Of a stretch of 64,000 nucleotides of DNA, positions 1-42,324 are shown one piece after another; position 1 is the stretch's first letter; every line of letters begins with the position of its first letter. Made by a program: the position numbers and the translations under genes. A model generated the notes under the pieces. The model was not told the origin of the DNA and searched no databases. It saw only the letters and a list, made by a program, of their open reading frames with translations. This DNA is from Paulinella micropora (Eukaryota; Cercozoa; Imbricatea; Euglyphida), in NCBI GenBank assembly GCA_009731375.1, contig BJOX01000369.1, forward strand, positions 302,213 to 366,212, in the 5' to 3' direction.

Positions 1-124
1 TCCCCCTCCCCCTCTCCCTCTCCCTCTCCCTCTGTATCCCTCTCTTTCCCCATGTCCAAGCAGAGCTAATGCACACGCTTTATATTCTTTCTTCTCTATA
101 CAGTTGTTCGCTCTTCCTACTTAG

Positions 125-31208
<31,084 letters not shown>

Positions 31209-31227
31209 TCCCAGCCAACGTACGTGC

Positions 31228-31659
<432 letters not shown>

Positions 31660-31669
31660 NNNNNNNNNN

Positions 31670-33140
31670 GGCTGACCGCCCCCGCTGCAAACTGGCTGAT
31701 TGGCTGGGTGGCTGACTAACTGACCGACTTGACTGACCGACTGACTAACTAACTGGCTGACTGACTTGACCGAGCAGACAAGGCCGCGGCGGGTTATTGG
31801 ACCTTATTTCCTTATTTCTTGCGTAAATTAGCGAGCGCTTCCCTTTTATTGTTATTATTATTATTATTATTATTACTATTGTTATTATTATTATTATTTA
31901 TTTATTTTTGTCAAAGTGGTTCAAAAACCACCCGCTTTCCTTTTGCGATCTCGCCTTGCCTGTATCATCTTGTCGAATTCATGTTAACATCTTCACCCTG
32001 GTTTGAATATATCCCCAGGAAGAAGGAAGAAGGAAGAAGGACGAAGGAAGAAGGAAGAAGAAGGAAGAAGGAAGAACCCCCTTGTCAGATTATCCCTTTA
32101 AGCTGAGTTCGGAAAGGGGTGAAAAAAAGTTCCTAGTCATTACTGCCAGTAATACATATGAATGTAATTTTTTACGCAAACACTGTTTTAATAGAAATAC
32201 TTGCCACTCGTAGAGCCTGAGTGGGAAGCAGAAGAGAGAGAATGGAAGAGGTCTCCAAGAGATAAAACGAAAGTGGTGGAAACAAAATGAAGCGTAAAAA
32301 AAAAAATTAATAGTAAACAAAAAAAAAACAAAAAAAAAAAAAAAAAGGAATAATAATATGTATGAATGGGCAACAGCGACAACGTGTATTAATATCACAG
32401 TACGTGGACAGGGAAGGGGAAGGTCGGAAATGTGTGTCCATGAATGGAGTATTTACAATCAATCAATCAATTGAATTGCTGCATTGAAGAAGTCTCAACA
32501 ATGTCTGTTTGTTTGCTTGTTTCTTTCTTTCTTTTTCTTCTTTTTTTTTTCAAGTTTTTTTTTTTTTTTTTTTTTCTTCAAAAGTTTTCTTAATCAACGA
32601 ATGAGCCCTCATGAATTGTTCACATAAACAGCAAGGTGTTCCTAAATCATTAAAGTGTGGTGGAAATAGTTACCGGTATTATATTAATATGTCTCTGTCA
32701 CTTGTCAGACAGAATAACTTGATAATAGTATTATAATATTAATTATTTACTGCTGCCGGTGGCAAGTATTAATATTCTATATATTGTATTAAAACTGCGT
32801 GCTTAAAACAAAGATGAACCCTTCAAAGTTGGGCATCTTGGCCAAGGTTTGGTTTTATTGTACTACAATAACATTCGCGGCACAAGACTGTCACTTTGTG
32901 AGAGACACTAGTCATATTAATAAATAACTATTGAGGTTCTGTTGAAAGTCCCGATATGATAATTTGAGAGTCAAGTTAAGCAAGAGCCGGATCGGGCTGA
33001 GATCCGGCACCGTAAAGCGGCAGCAGCTCCTGACGCAATGTGCCTGAGTCTAGTGCGGCCTTGCTGACTCAGACCGGCCCCGGCGCCGCTAGCATCAGCC
33101 GAACTTCATCCACCTCTTACTGAGCTTGCGCGGATGACTC
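31670..33140 (+). other. Mostly unique AT-rich intergenic DNA
   Basis: A CTGACTGAC-type minisatellite (31690-31765), ATT tract (31846-31905), GAAGAAGGA tract (32019-32075) and A- and T-rich tracts around 32300 and 32530. 32990-33120 is GC-rich, with CCGGATCGGGCTGAGATCCGG forming an imperfect inverted repeat. No gene is seen. Confidence 0.6.
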
Positions 33141-33145
33141 TGAGG

Positions 33146-33153
33146 TATATATA
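33146..33153 (+). promoter_or_regulatory. TATA box candidate
   Basis: TATATATA in the context GAGGTATATATAGCGCG, right after a GC-rich block and about 600 bp upstream of the transposase-like ORF. The spacing would imply a long leader or an intron. Confidence 0.35.
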
Positions 33154-33745
33154 GCGCGAATTATTGAAAGTTAACGTGAATCAGTATTGAAAGTGCGGCC
33201 AAAACATATGTAATTTTAAACATCAAAAACAAAGTTAAGTGCGCTCATCATAGTATAGTTAGCATGTAAATAAACGCAGTGAAATCGGGGCGCAAATCTG
33301 CGTTTAAACTAAAATAGTTTTTTTAATATTGTTTTTTTTATTTACTAATACAGATATTGAACTATTCCCCACACAAAAAATATCAATATTATGTTACGAA
33401 TTGATTACACACTGTATATTTAAAAAGAATACGTTCTGTTTCAGTATGGTTTTTTAAAAAAAAACACTAAGGCATACGTTAATAAAAATTACTGGAAACT
33501 AATGTGGGGAATAATTTAAGTTTCGATCTTTCTATCTATAGCTTTACTTTTTTTTTAAACCTTGTGGTTCGGAAGCCGGAGATCAAAACCACTTTTTCAA
33601 CTTTTTAAAAAATATTCACGCCGGTCCGCAGGAACATACTAGGAAACGATAAGCCATTTCCCGTGATCCCACCACGTTTTTTTGACTATGCTTTTTGTAA
33701 TTTTCGCTCTCAACTCCAAATTCCAGGACATGTCTCCGAGCCCCT

Positions 33746-34528
33746 TTGTCAGTCGTTATGCCCAAGAAAAAGCGAAAAAAGGGATGGAGGAATAAAGTGA
33801 AGGGTCGTCAGCGTGTGGGCACCTCAGACACAGCAAAAAGACAAGCCAACCGTATTGCCAATGCTGACAAATTAGCCAAAAGGATCAAGACTGAAGAGAC
33901 AAGAAAGAACGAAAAGGAAGAGAAAGATGAAGAGAGTGAAGGAGATAGGGAGGAGGATGGAGAGACAGAGAGGGAGGAGAATGTAGATGTAGAGAAAGAT
34001 AGATTAGGAGTGCCACAACACCATAGAATAGTCAACACATTCACATCACCAGACGGTAGACAGACAAAGACTACTTCACACCAGAGGTTAGGGAAAAGAA
34101 AAACAAGAAAGGTAAGAGGCAAGAAAAGAAGACAGTTATACAGGAGCTTAGGTTTCAGGCAGAGACACACAGTAGGTTTAGAAATGTAGAGAAGGAGGCG
34201 ATGCAAGAGTTTGCTGCCGCATTTGACAAGTTTGTAGTGAGAGATGAACCCACCGACGAAGAAGTTAGGGCAACAGTAGACAAAGTGCTATTATATATGA
34301 TGCAACATAACGCAAGTGAGAAGGAAGTAACAGATTTGTTAGCTGTTAGCAAACACCCACACATAAAAGGCAGCATGCTTAAGAATAGGAGAAGGAAAGA
34401 GTTAGAGCCAGCAGCGCGGGAGGCATATGCATTACAGCTCAGTAGTGATAACAAGTGTGTAACAGCAGATTTAGGAAAGATGTCACAAAGTGTAGATTTA
34501 GGAAAGATTTCACTTGCAGGATAGTGTA
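33746..34528 (+). CDS. Transposase-like protein copy 1, N-terminal part (two frames)
   Basis: Opens MPKKKRKKGWRNK, a strong nuclear-localisation-like basic stretch (Met at 33758), then a highly charged E/K/R region. At about 34110 a strong donor-like AAAG|GTAAGAGG coincides with a change from frame 2 to frame 1, which reads QELRFQAETHSRFRN and continues through MQEFAAAFDKFVVRDEPTDE to 34524. This is either a very short intron or a frameshift. The DLLAVSKHPHIKG segment aligns with ALLHAVKHPFLSG of copy 2, fixing homology. Function is inferred from the downstream core. Confidence 0.55.
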
Positions 34529-34529
34529 G

Positions 34530-35804
34530 ATGAAGCTAAGCAGAGACGAGCTAAGGATAGCTATAGCAGGCGATGGAGCTAAGGTAGGCAATTCACACAA
34601 AATAATAACGCTAGCTTTAAAGATGATGGTAGTAGACAAAGAGGGTGCTTTACTGGGCTTACTACCGTCCCCCACCTCCCCCGCGGGACTATTCACAATC
34701 GCACAGTGCAAGACACGTGAAAAGTATGACGATCTAGAACAGAGACTAATGCCGACTCTAAAGTCTATGGCAACCCTCAGACAAACGGGCTGGCATTGCC
34801 CATCTCAGGCAAGGACAATCAAAGTTCGATTCCTGCAAATAGGAGACATGTCCTGGAATTTAGAAATGTCTGGTCACAAGGACGCGGGAAGTACATACTT
34901 CTGTTTGTACTGCAAGTGTACCAAGCAAGAGCGCAGCAATCTTAGGAAAAGATGGGGCATAACTAGACATAGAAACGACGATGATATGGATGGAAGGAAG
35001 AAGGAGGAGTCTCTGTTTTGGTTTGTGGACGTGTGGGACATCATTCCGGACTTACTACACATTATGCTACGCGTGCATGGTCGTTTTTTCGGTAAGCTGC
35101 TCAAGGAGATTATGGAGGAGGAAGTGCAGGTTTTTTGGCCCTTCGGCAAGAAAGAATGTCCATTGTTGCCAAGCAAAAAGGAGGACATTGTTGCCCGTCG
35201 GGAAGTTATTTTACACAATGCAGGTGTGTACGGTGTAAAAATCAAAGTAGTCAAGGGCAGCGATGGTGCTAACACCTACGAATTCAGTGGGCATGAAAGT
35301 GGCCAAGTGCTTCGGCGTCTCTTTGGACAAGTGCTGGAAGATAAAGTTGACTTTTCACCGCTTCTGCATTTAGGTAGGTGGGAGAGAATAAAGCAGTTTT
35401 GGAACGCATGGCATTGTCAGTGGTTGATACTCAACAATCCAGACACAATTTTTTCTTCGCAGCAAGCCTGGGAATGGCAGGAGTACACTATCACGGTGTT
35501 CAGACTGCTTACAGAGACGAGTGCACAACAAATGCACCCCAAAATGGAAACAGGTGTATGGGAAGTAAGGGGGGGAAAAGGACAGCAGCACCCCGAGGCC
35601 AAGGTGCGCGATGCAAAGACTAAGCTCCCTGTGCGGGACCCAGTGATCGGGGGTGGGCAGAGGGATGTTTTATTCAAAGACGTTATGCGGGTCCCTACAT
35701 ACCTCAACAATTTCATTACCCCTTACATCCACTGGTTATGCTGTCACGCAAACGATTTCTTAATTAGACATGGTTCAATTTACTGTGACTTTTTTCTTTG
35801 CTAA
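34530..35804 (+). CDS. Transposase-like protein copy 1, core
   Basis: 424 codons, probably the exon after an intron ending TGTAG just before the first ATG. Features: AIAGDGAKVG near residue 15; a Cys cluster CLYCKCTKQERSN near 124-135 inside GDMSWNLEMSGHKDAGSTYF; WGITR; VWDIIPDLLHIMLRVHGRF near 168-186; and FITPYIHWLCCHANDFLIRHG near 395-415. The last resembles the end of an unclassified transposase-like family that I recall from sponge and cnidarian genomes (knowledge, not a search). Compared with copy 2, the C-terminal zinc-finger part is missing after HGSI, where sequence switches to a duplicated AT-rich block. So copy 1 is truncated, or its last exon is elsewhere. Confidence 0.6.
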   Translation: MKLSRDELRIAIAGDGAKVGNSHKIITLALKMMVVDKEGALLGLLPSPTSPAGLFTIAQCKTREKYDDLEQRLMPTLKSMATLRQTGWHCPSQARTIKVRFLQIGDMSWNLEMSGHKDAGSTYFCLYCKCTKQERSNLRKRWGITRHRNDDDMDGRKKEESLFWFVDVWDIIPDLLHIMLRVHGRFFGKLLKEIMEEEVQVFWPFGKKECPLLPSKKEDIVARREVILHNAGVYGVKIKVVKGSDGANTYEFSGHESGQVLRRLFGQVLEDKVDFSPLLHLGRWERIKQFWNAWHCQWLILNNPDTIFSSQQAWEWQEYTITVFRLLTETSAQQMHPKMETGVWEVRGGKGQQHPEAKVRDAKTKLPVRDPVIGGGQRDVLFKDVMRVPTYLNNFITPYIHWLCCHANDFLIRHGSIYCDFFLC

Positions 35805-36150
35805 TCTGTGACCGCACGATGCACTATGAACATTACGTTTCAATACCGGTTGTAAGCTTGTTCAACTTCACGCACATGCTGGACAAGCTGCTGGTAATAT
35901 TATTTCATAAATATAGTAAGTGGTGTGTGAGTATGTATAACAACTACATTACATTGTTTTCGATCAATACTGTGACTTTTTTTTTTACTCACGTGACCGT
36001 ATTGTTCCACTTGACTACATGTTTCAAAACCGGTTTTATACTGCAACAACTTAGACCACACGCTGAATAAGCTGCCGGTAATATTATTTTAGTAATATAC
36101 CAAGTACTGAGTAAGTATGTATAACAACTACACTATACGTTTATTACCTT
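35781..36150 (+). repeat. 187-bp tandem duplication
   Basis: Two diverged units begin TACTGTGACTTTTTT at 35781 and 35968. Matching landmarks are ACCGGTT, GCTG(C)GGTAATATTATTT and GTATGTATAACAACTAC. It overlaps the 3' end of the transposase core, replacing its expected C-terminus. Confidence 0.8.
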
Positions 36151-36170
36151 TCACGAACTGCATATTATTC

Positions 36171-37801
36171 CTAGTCTGACTCTACGTCTGAATAGTTAGC
36201 ATTAGGAGTGGAAGGAGCAGGGGGGGTTGCAGGGCTGGGTGAGCGTGTTACTGCTAGTGGTGACAACCACTCTTTATTGTGATTAGGTGGTTCGGGTGTG
36301 TTGGGTTCGGTGGGGGGAAGGGGTGAGTGTGGGCTTGCAGGTGAAGGGGGAGTGGGGACTTGGGTGGAGCAGAGGCTGGCAGGGGAAGGAGGGGGATGTG
36401 GTGAGGCAGGCTGTGCAGCAGCAGCAGAAGAAGAAGATTCAGCACGAAGACGAGGAGCCACAAGTGGCTCGTCGTCATCGCTTGAGTCTTGTTCTTCTTC
36501 TGCTGCCTCTTCCCCCTGATGCCACATTTTAGATGCAGTTATGCTTAATATGCATGTCATGTGTGTGAATTTGCTCCCCTTGCTCTCTCTCGCATACGCC
36601 CTCACAAAATCTCTCACTGTCTGTGGTAAATTTCTCAACTCTCGCCTTGACACGCCTCCTCCCTTTTTCTTTGCATATGTAATATGCATAGCAAAAGGGA
36701 GGAGGATCCGATGACGAAGAGAGAAAGCTTCCTTCTCTTCTTCGTCATCGGACTCCCAAGGGGCATGTTTCCATACCCACTTGGGAGCCTTGTCAGGCTC
36801 ATCTTCATGAACATTCACAAGGCGGGCAGGCATGAATGTGGAATCTGGTGTGAGCTCTCTCCCTACTGCCCCCTCCCAAACTACCATGACTTTGTCTGCC
36901 CGTTTCTCTGGTTTGCTATGCGGTCCCACGTACTTTGCTACCCTCCACCCCACATCTGCCTCTACGCTCACAATGTAGTGTGTGTGTTGTGCCCCCTCTG
37001 GTTGGTCTTGTGCGATGTCTTCTGCTGTTTCTATCGGTCTGTCTATGCATATGTCTCTGTGTTCTGTTAGAACAAGTTTGACTCCATGTTTTGTGATGGT
37101 GTATGTGGGTGCTATCTCTCCTGGGTGCTGTGTCTCCCATTTTTTTGTCTATCTTTTTATCATCTTTCTCGTCCCCTCATCAAACCTCAAATCTTGTGCT
37201 TTATTGTGTTTATTCTATCTATATGCCATAGATGCATCTGCTTTCAGTAACAAGTTACCGAAAGCAGATGCATCCAGGATATGGATGCCAAAGCGGTGGG
37301 GTGTGTTGTGAGTTATCTCTATGGTATCTGCAAGAGCAGATGGAGGTGTGAAAGCACGAGTGAAAGATGACAGGTTAAACGAAATAGGTGTGTGCTGCGT
37401 GATAGTCCAACTACCTCGATCCGACGGGGCCCAACCGCTTACCTTTGAAAAAATGACGTCAAAGACTAATCTACGCCACTGCGTAACGCTACCACTGGGC
37501 AAGGATGCTAGATTTGTTAAATTAACACTTTTTTTGGACTCTGTACTTTGTTTGTTGCACTGTCTTTTGTCACTTCTAGCTGAGTCATTGCATGCCGCCA
37601 AAGGGTCTGCTGCTTGTCTTTTTTTCTTCTGCTATCTCGATGGTCTGCAGGGGTGTATAATGCGTTCGGAATTTTACTCAGCCTTGCCAGACGGTCCCCA
37701 GGAATGATTAACCCTTCGCAAAAAGGGTCATCGTATTTGCCCCAGTCGAGGGTTCCAATTTTGGTTTCTACTGGGTTTCTTGAGCGGGCGTTTCGCATCA
37801 T
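36171..37801 (-). pseudogene. Decayed minus-strand gene, three coding blocks
   Basis: Block 1 (37801-37535) reads GTLDWGKYDDPFCEGLIIPGD...; block 2 (37560-37215) continues in another frame after an A7 run and reads TQWRRLVFDVIFSKVSGWAP...; block 3 (about 37150-36171) reads ...EGAQHTHYIVSVEADVGWRV, then a region with KVMVVWEGAVGRELTPD, an acidic patch, and a Ser/Pro-rich tail ending NYSDVESD. The breaks look like homopolymer frameshifts or unseen introns. It lies between the two transposase copies and could be an accessory gene of copy 1. I recognise no family. Confidence 0.45.
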
Positions 37802-37869
37802 GGTTGTAGAACACGTCAGGTACCACTATAAACATAAAAACAGTGAAAGAACAGCTGGGTGGAGAAAGA

Positions 37870-38375
37870 ACAGACTGAAAAACTGAGCAGATCCTCCTCT
37901 CAACATCAAGGTGGTTTGAAACAAGGGATTAGCGTTAAGCACGCTGACAACCCACTTTTACCAAAAAAAATTCAGGCCGGAGGAACTAGGTAAAAAGTTA
38001 CTGGTAGATGCAAGAATGCTTACCACGCAGGAACCGTCATACATAAATTTATTTTCTTTTATGTAATATTCAAAGTAATCACTTAAATAAATTTAATCGT
38101 ACATTGAAATTAAGTGAAAACTTCGCTGTCATTTATTAGACTTTTGATGTGCAGCTAATTACATATGTGCTGAATAGATTTTAATATAATTAGGTATTAT
38201 TAAAGTTTGCATGATCGTTTTTAAACTACTTTAATTAGCTTGAAAAAAATTTTAGTAGTTTTGATGAACGACGTCAGCAAAGTTGTTTGTTCCGGGATTT
38301 TGCGTACATTGCGTACATTTATCCACAAATTGCCAGATTCCCTCCGGGCCGTATTCACAGAAGGGGCATTGATTT

Positions 38376-38411
<36 letters not shown>
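37870..38411. other. AT-rich spacer
   Basis: Non-repetitive and AT-rich with no coding signal, then an ATA tract (38377-38411), which is the tail of the adjacent SINE. Confidence 0.6.
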
Positions 38412-38412
<1 letters not shown>

Positions 38413-38609
38413 GTGCTTCTCTGTCAATGGCTGATGCATTTCTGCACATGCGCCTCCATCGTCTCACCCGTGAGGGGAGTACGAAGAATTGACGATAGGC
38501 TCTAATGACACCCCCGCAAGGGCAGTTCCAACACTTCCAGACGGACCGGTATGCCACGGTTCAATGAAAATACTGGTGGCACCGACTGGAATCGAACTGG
38601 CGACAGGGC

Positions 38610-38610
<1 letters not shown>
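38412..38610 (-). mobile_element. tRNA-derived SINE, 5'-truncated copy, plus fragment
   Basis: Same body as 2145-2375 with box B (complement of GGAATCGAAC at 38588). It is truncated inside the tRNA part before box A. ATA arrays flank it. A further 3' fragment is at 38679-38734, ended by a 10-N gap. Confidence 0.8.
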
Positions 38611-38682
<72 letters not shown>

Positions 38683-38744
38683 CTCAGTCAATGGCGAATG
38701 CATTTCTGCACATGTGCCTCCATCGTCTCACCCGNNNNNNNNNN

Positions 38745-40330
38745 AATAATAATTTATTAATCAAAAAAAAATCCTCATCCGCCCACATCCTCTCCTTGCT
38801 GAGACCGATGACAAGGTCTAAATCAACTTCAGCTTCAGCGCGGCACTCTTCTTCATGTTTCTGAAAAGATATTTTGTACACATAGTACTTAGCGCAAATT
38901 GAGCAACGGAACTTGTAGTCTTTTTTCTTGTACCCCCGGAACTGGAGCTCTTTGACACGATAGTTAGCCTGTAAAAGCTCTAACATCCACGTATCGCGAC
39001 GAGTGTTACGCTTGAAAAAAAGCTGTGAATGCATGTTGTTCACTAGCTCCAGCGACTGACAAGAAAATCAGCAAATAGTTCCGTGAAGCTTCAAAAAAAA
39101 AGTGATATGATTAACGGTAAGATGCACGTATGGAGTAATGAAATCCGGATCGAAAGTACCGTAAGGATATACATCCGGGCCTTCCGGCGCATAACGGGCC
39201 CATTCTCACCCCTCCTCACCTCCTTCCCATCCTCCCGCCAGTAAACGATATCGTTTGGTTCACCGCCTCTACCAGGTACCTTCAGATACCAAGTCCCATC
39301 CTCGATCAGTCAAAGGATGAGCGGGGCCTTGGTATTTCATAGAAGTTAGTTCAAGAAACAAAGTACGAGTTTGTTTCTGCAACAAATCCGCTTCCGTGTC
39401 AGTGAAAATGTGCGGATTGTTGATTTTGCGAAATTGATTCCACCAGCCCGCGCAAAAAGTCTTAATATTTTTCCAGCGGCCCGGGCAGAAAATATTTTCT
39501 AGACTCAAATTGTCATCGTAAACTTCCGACATAAAACGACGCAACGCTACAGCGATCAAGTCCAGTCCGTTCATGATTTTTTTTGTCATTATACCGACAT
39601 TTGAAACCGGAAATTACCTTTCCCGCCCGGTTTTTACCTGCAAGTTGATCTTTGAAGTGCGCGAGTCTTGAGTCAAGGGACGCGTACGGTGAATCAAGCG
39701 GAATGTCCAAACTCCAAGGGACACGAGGCTTTCCTGTTAAAATCTCTCTTATAATATAGTCAGTCATCCGGCCGCACACACGCAGCATCATGTGCAGCAA
39801 GTCTGGTACTGTGTCTTTCAAGCGGGATGTAATGAAAAAGTGATTGTGCATGTTTTTTTCGGGTTGTGATGCATCATCAGTGCTCTTTCTAGTCACACCC
39901 CACTTTACCTCTAAATCTGCTCTATCGTCTGAATGGCATGTGCACAAAAAACAAGAGTTATCTGAAGAGGCTGCTTTATGCCCGGTGCATGAAAGCAGCC
40001 ACTTCATGTCACCTGGTCNNNNNNNNNNATATTAATGCCGGCCGGTTTCCGGGGATGTCCATCCATTTTGTTCAAGTTGCTCCAGGTAAGCTAAAAGCTC
40101 AGCTACAAGTTATTAATAAAAATTTATATCAATAGTATTAATAAATAAAACTAATTCAATTATAATGTTAATAAAACTAATTCAAGTATTAATAAAATTT
40201 ATTCAATTATTACGAAAGTTTTATTGTTAATAACTTAACCAAAAGAGAGAGAAAGAGAAAGATCGGGGGAAATATGTGTAGAAGAGAATTGATGTTATCT
40301 TCAACATACATTTTCCCCTAGTAACCGAGA

Positions 40331-40396
<66 letters not shown>

Positions 40397-41421
40397 NNNN
40401 NNNNNNTGACGTTAACCCTGCCCCATCCCTCATCCACTTGGTCTCCAACTCAGTGAGAATGCTGTAAACATTTGCACTCGCAGACAAACCGTCTGCTGAC
40501 AGTTTCAGATCGTACTTAAGGTCCACGTCCGCTGTGAGCTCTCTCCTCTTCTTCGTCAACTACAGGCACACAAATTGCAGAAAAGAAACAAACAAAAAAG
40601 CAACTTGAGCCAACCTGCTGGCCCGAGAGAAAGGGATGCTTCACTGCATGCAATAAAGCGGAGACTTGCTTGTCGGACATGACGTTGCAATCCATGTGCA
40701 ACAGGGCCTGGTAGGCTAAGTTCTCTATTTGTTTCTCGTCAGGCATGGCAGCATAGTTTTTATACATGTCTTTCACCATTTCATCATAATCATTCACCTC
40801 TGCTTCTGTCAACCTATGCTCCTCACCTAACATTCGCCTAATCTCCCCTACCACAGCCCCACACCTCTGCTTTCTCTGTCTCCTAGTCTGCTTGGACACC
40901 TTCTCTTCCTTTCTGATCTTGGGCACCCTACACACTAGCACTATCTCTTTCCCCGTCACATACTTATCTATTCTACACCTATCATCTGTCTCCTGCCACT
41001 GCCACATCTCTCGCAGGTATGGCTCTCCTGCTCTACCCACACACCCATGCGCATCTGGCACTTTTACTGGCGTCATCTTCTCCCTCTCTACACTAGCCCA
41101 GTACTCCTTTCTGGTCATGTAATGTACTCCAGCCCCTTTCGGGGTGATGACAGAAAATTTCATTTCATAATTATCGAGAGATTCTGCCCCCACTTCGAGA
41201 GATTCCGCCCCCACTTCGATGCCCGTGCAACGGCCATACTGCGAGTCTCGTTCCCTTGCCTCTGCAACACGCTCTTGGTCGTCAAGCTTGGCTCTTTTTT
41301 CCACCAACGCGTCGGCACGTGTATCCCTCTCAGTCCTCTTCTTGTTTTTGTCAAAAGTCTTTCTCTGCTTTCGCCAGCCTTTGGATCCGCGACTTGGAGG
41401 CATGGGGAAGCTTCGCACCAA
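38745..41421 (-). pseudogene. Transposase-like protein copy 2 (decayed)
   Basis: Exon 1, 41421-40615: MPPSRGSKGWRKQRKTFDKN, charged, ending in the KHPFLSG region. A 55-nt GT-AG intron at 40614-40560 follows. Exon 2, 40559-40407: TKKRRELTADVDLKYDLKL. Poly-A (40333-40396) and a gap follow. Core, 40010-39269, in two frames: GHKAASSDNSCFLCTC, WGVTR, TVPDLLHMMLRVCGRM, WKNIKTFCAGWWNQF, then a FITPYVHLTVNH remnant near 39110. C-terminus, 39064-38745: LELVNNMHSQLFFKRNTRR and a zinc-finger-like CSICAKYYVYKISFQKHEEEC. Order and motifs match copy 1 across its length, with the tail copy 1 lacks. Two or more frameshifts disable it. Confidence 0.65.
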
Positions 41422-41439
41422 AGTCCCAACACACTGCGC

Positions 41440-42085
41440 CGGTCCTTAAAAAAGTTGACAGTGTTTGGCTTTTGGCTGGCATGGCCTGGGCCGGCCTGAA
41501 CATTTTAGGGTAAAAGGTCCCAAAAACCTCAAAAATCCAGGAAAAGTCTCCTCCTAAACTTCTTCACCTTTTTTAAAAAGGGCTTCAGATTCAAAAAGCT
41601 CGTCATCTGAAGGGGTTCCGACCAACTTTTCAAAAAGTATTGTCAAATTTTAGACAAAATGTTTTTTTAATGCAGAAAACACAAAATTTTTAACCGTTAT
41701 AACATTTGAAATTCAAATTTTTTTAAAAAAATTTTCAGTGGGAACCCCATCCCATCGTGACCTTTACAACACAAAAAGAATTATTAAAAAAAGTTAAAAA
41801 CTCATTACGCTTATTTTGCCTCCGTTTTACCAACGCTTAAAATGCCTAAAATTACATATGCCTCACTTGAATGTCCTTCAGTTGGTCAACATGATTCATC
41901 GGACCGTCTTCGAGTCACTCAGGCTGACTGAGCCGGCCCAGTGCTACCGCCGAGTCCGCGTCACCTCTTTACCACTTCCCTTCTAACTTTATTTACTACA
42001 TGAAGGTACTTGACATGCTTTTTCGAGAGATCAACTTTCAGGACCGATCGTTCGACCCTCGCTCCCTTTCTTGCTTGAAGACAAC
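41440..42085. other. AT-rich spacer left of the LTR element
   Basis: Unique, with GCTGACTGAGCCGGCCC at 41929 resembling GC-rich sequence near 33050. 42041-42075 (GGACCGATCGTTCGACCCTC...) recurs at 58194-58226, right of the retrotransposon. No gene is seen. Confidence 0.6.
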
Positions 42086-42102
42086 TGTGCCGGCCCATCC
42101 GG

Positions 42103-42109
42103 TATATAA
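42103..42109 (+). promoter_or_regulatory. TATA box of 5' LTR
   Basis: TATATAA in both LTRs (57829 region in the 3' LTR), positioned 15 bp inside the LTR. Transcription would start near 42135. Confidence 0.6.
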
Positions 42110-42169
42110 TGGCATTACTCTATGTTCCGGTCTGTCGGTTTACCCTTGGCTTGGAGAGTACGGAGTCCC

Positions 42170-42181
42170 TTCTACGTTAGG
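42170..42181 (+). promoter_or_regulatory. Leader copy of the TTCTACGTTAGG motif
   Basis: TTCTACGTTAG|GTATTC. The same 11-mer recurs at 44240-44251, 44759-44770 and 46441-46451, just before ORF starts, and at 57899-57910 in the 3' LTR. In the leader it is followed by GTATTC, which would fit a splice donor. Confidence 0.75.
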
Positions 42182-42324
42182 TATTCCTCATTCTACAAGT
42201 CGTTAGGCAGTTATTATATTATTAAATATTTGGTCACGGTAACATCGGAGTCGCTAATAAAAACACAGTTTACCGGGTAGGAAATTTTCCTCCGTTACTC
42301 GGAAAATTTTGCGTCTTTCATGAC

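Larger units (their letters stand above)
42088..42244 (+). repeat. 5' LTR, 157 bp
   Basis: TGCCGGCCCATCCGGTATATAATGG...GGTCACGGTAACA, very short for a 16-kb element. It differs from the 3' LTR by a 3-bp ATA indel and a few substitutions. A TATA box lies at 42103-42109, and the TTCTACGTTAGG motif at 42170-42181, about 60 bp downstream, falls in the expected leader. Confidence 0.9.

Noticed and set aside
34110-34142. A 32-nt intron in transposase copy 1
   Set aside because: The donor GTAAGAGG is strong but such a short intron is unlikely; a frameshift or a longer unseen intron is equally possible, so not called.
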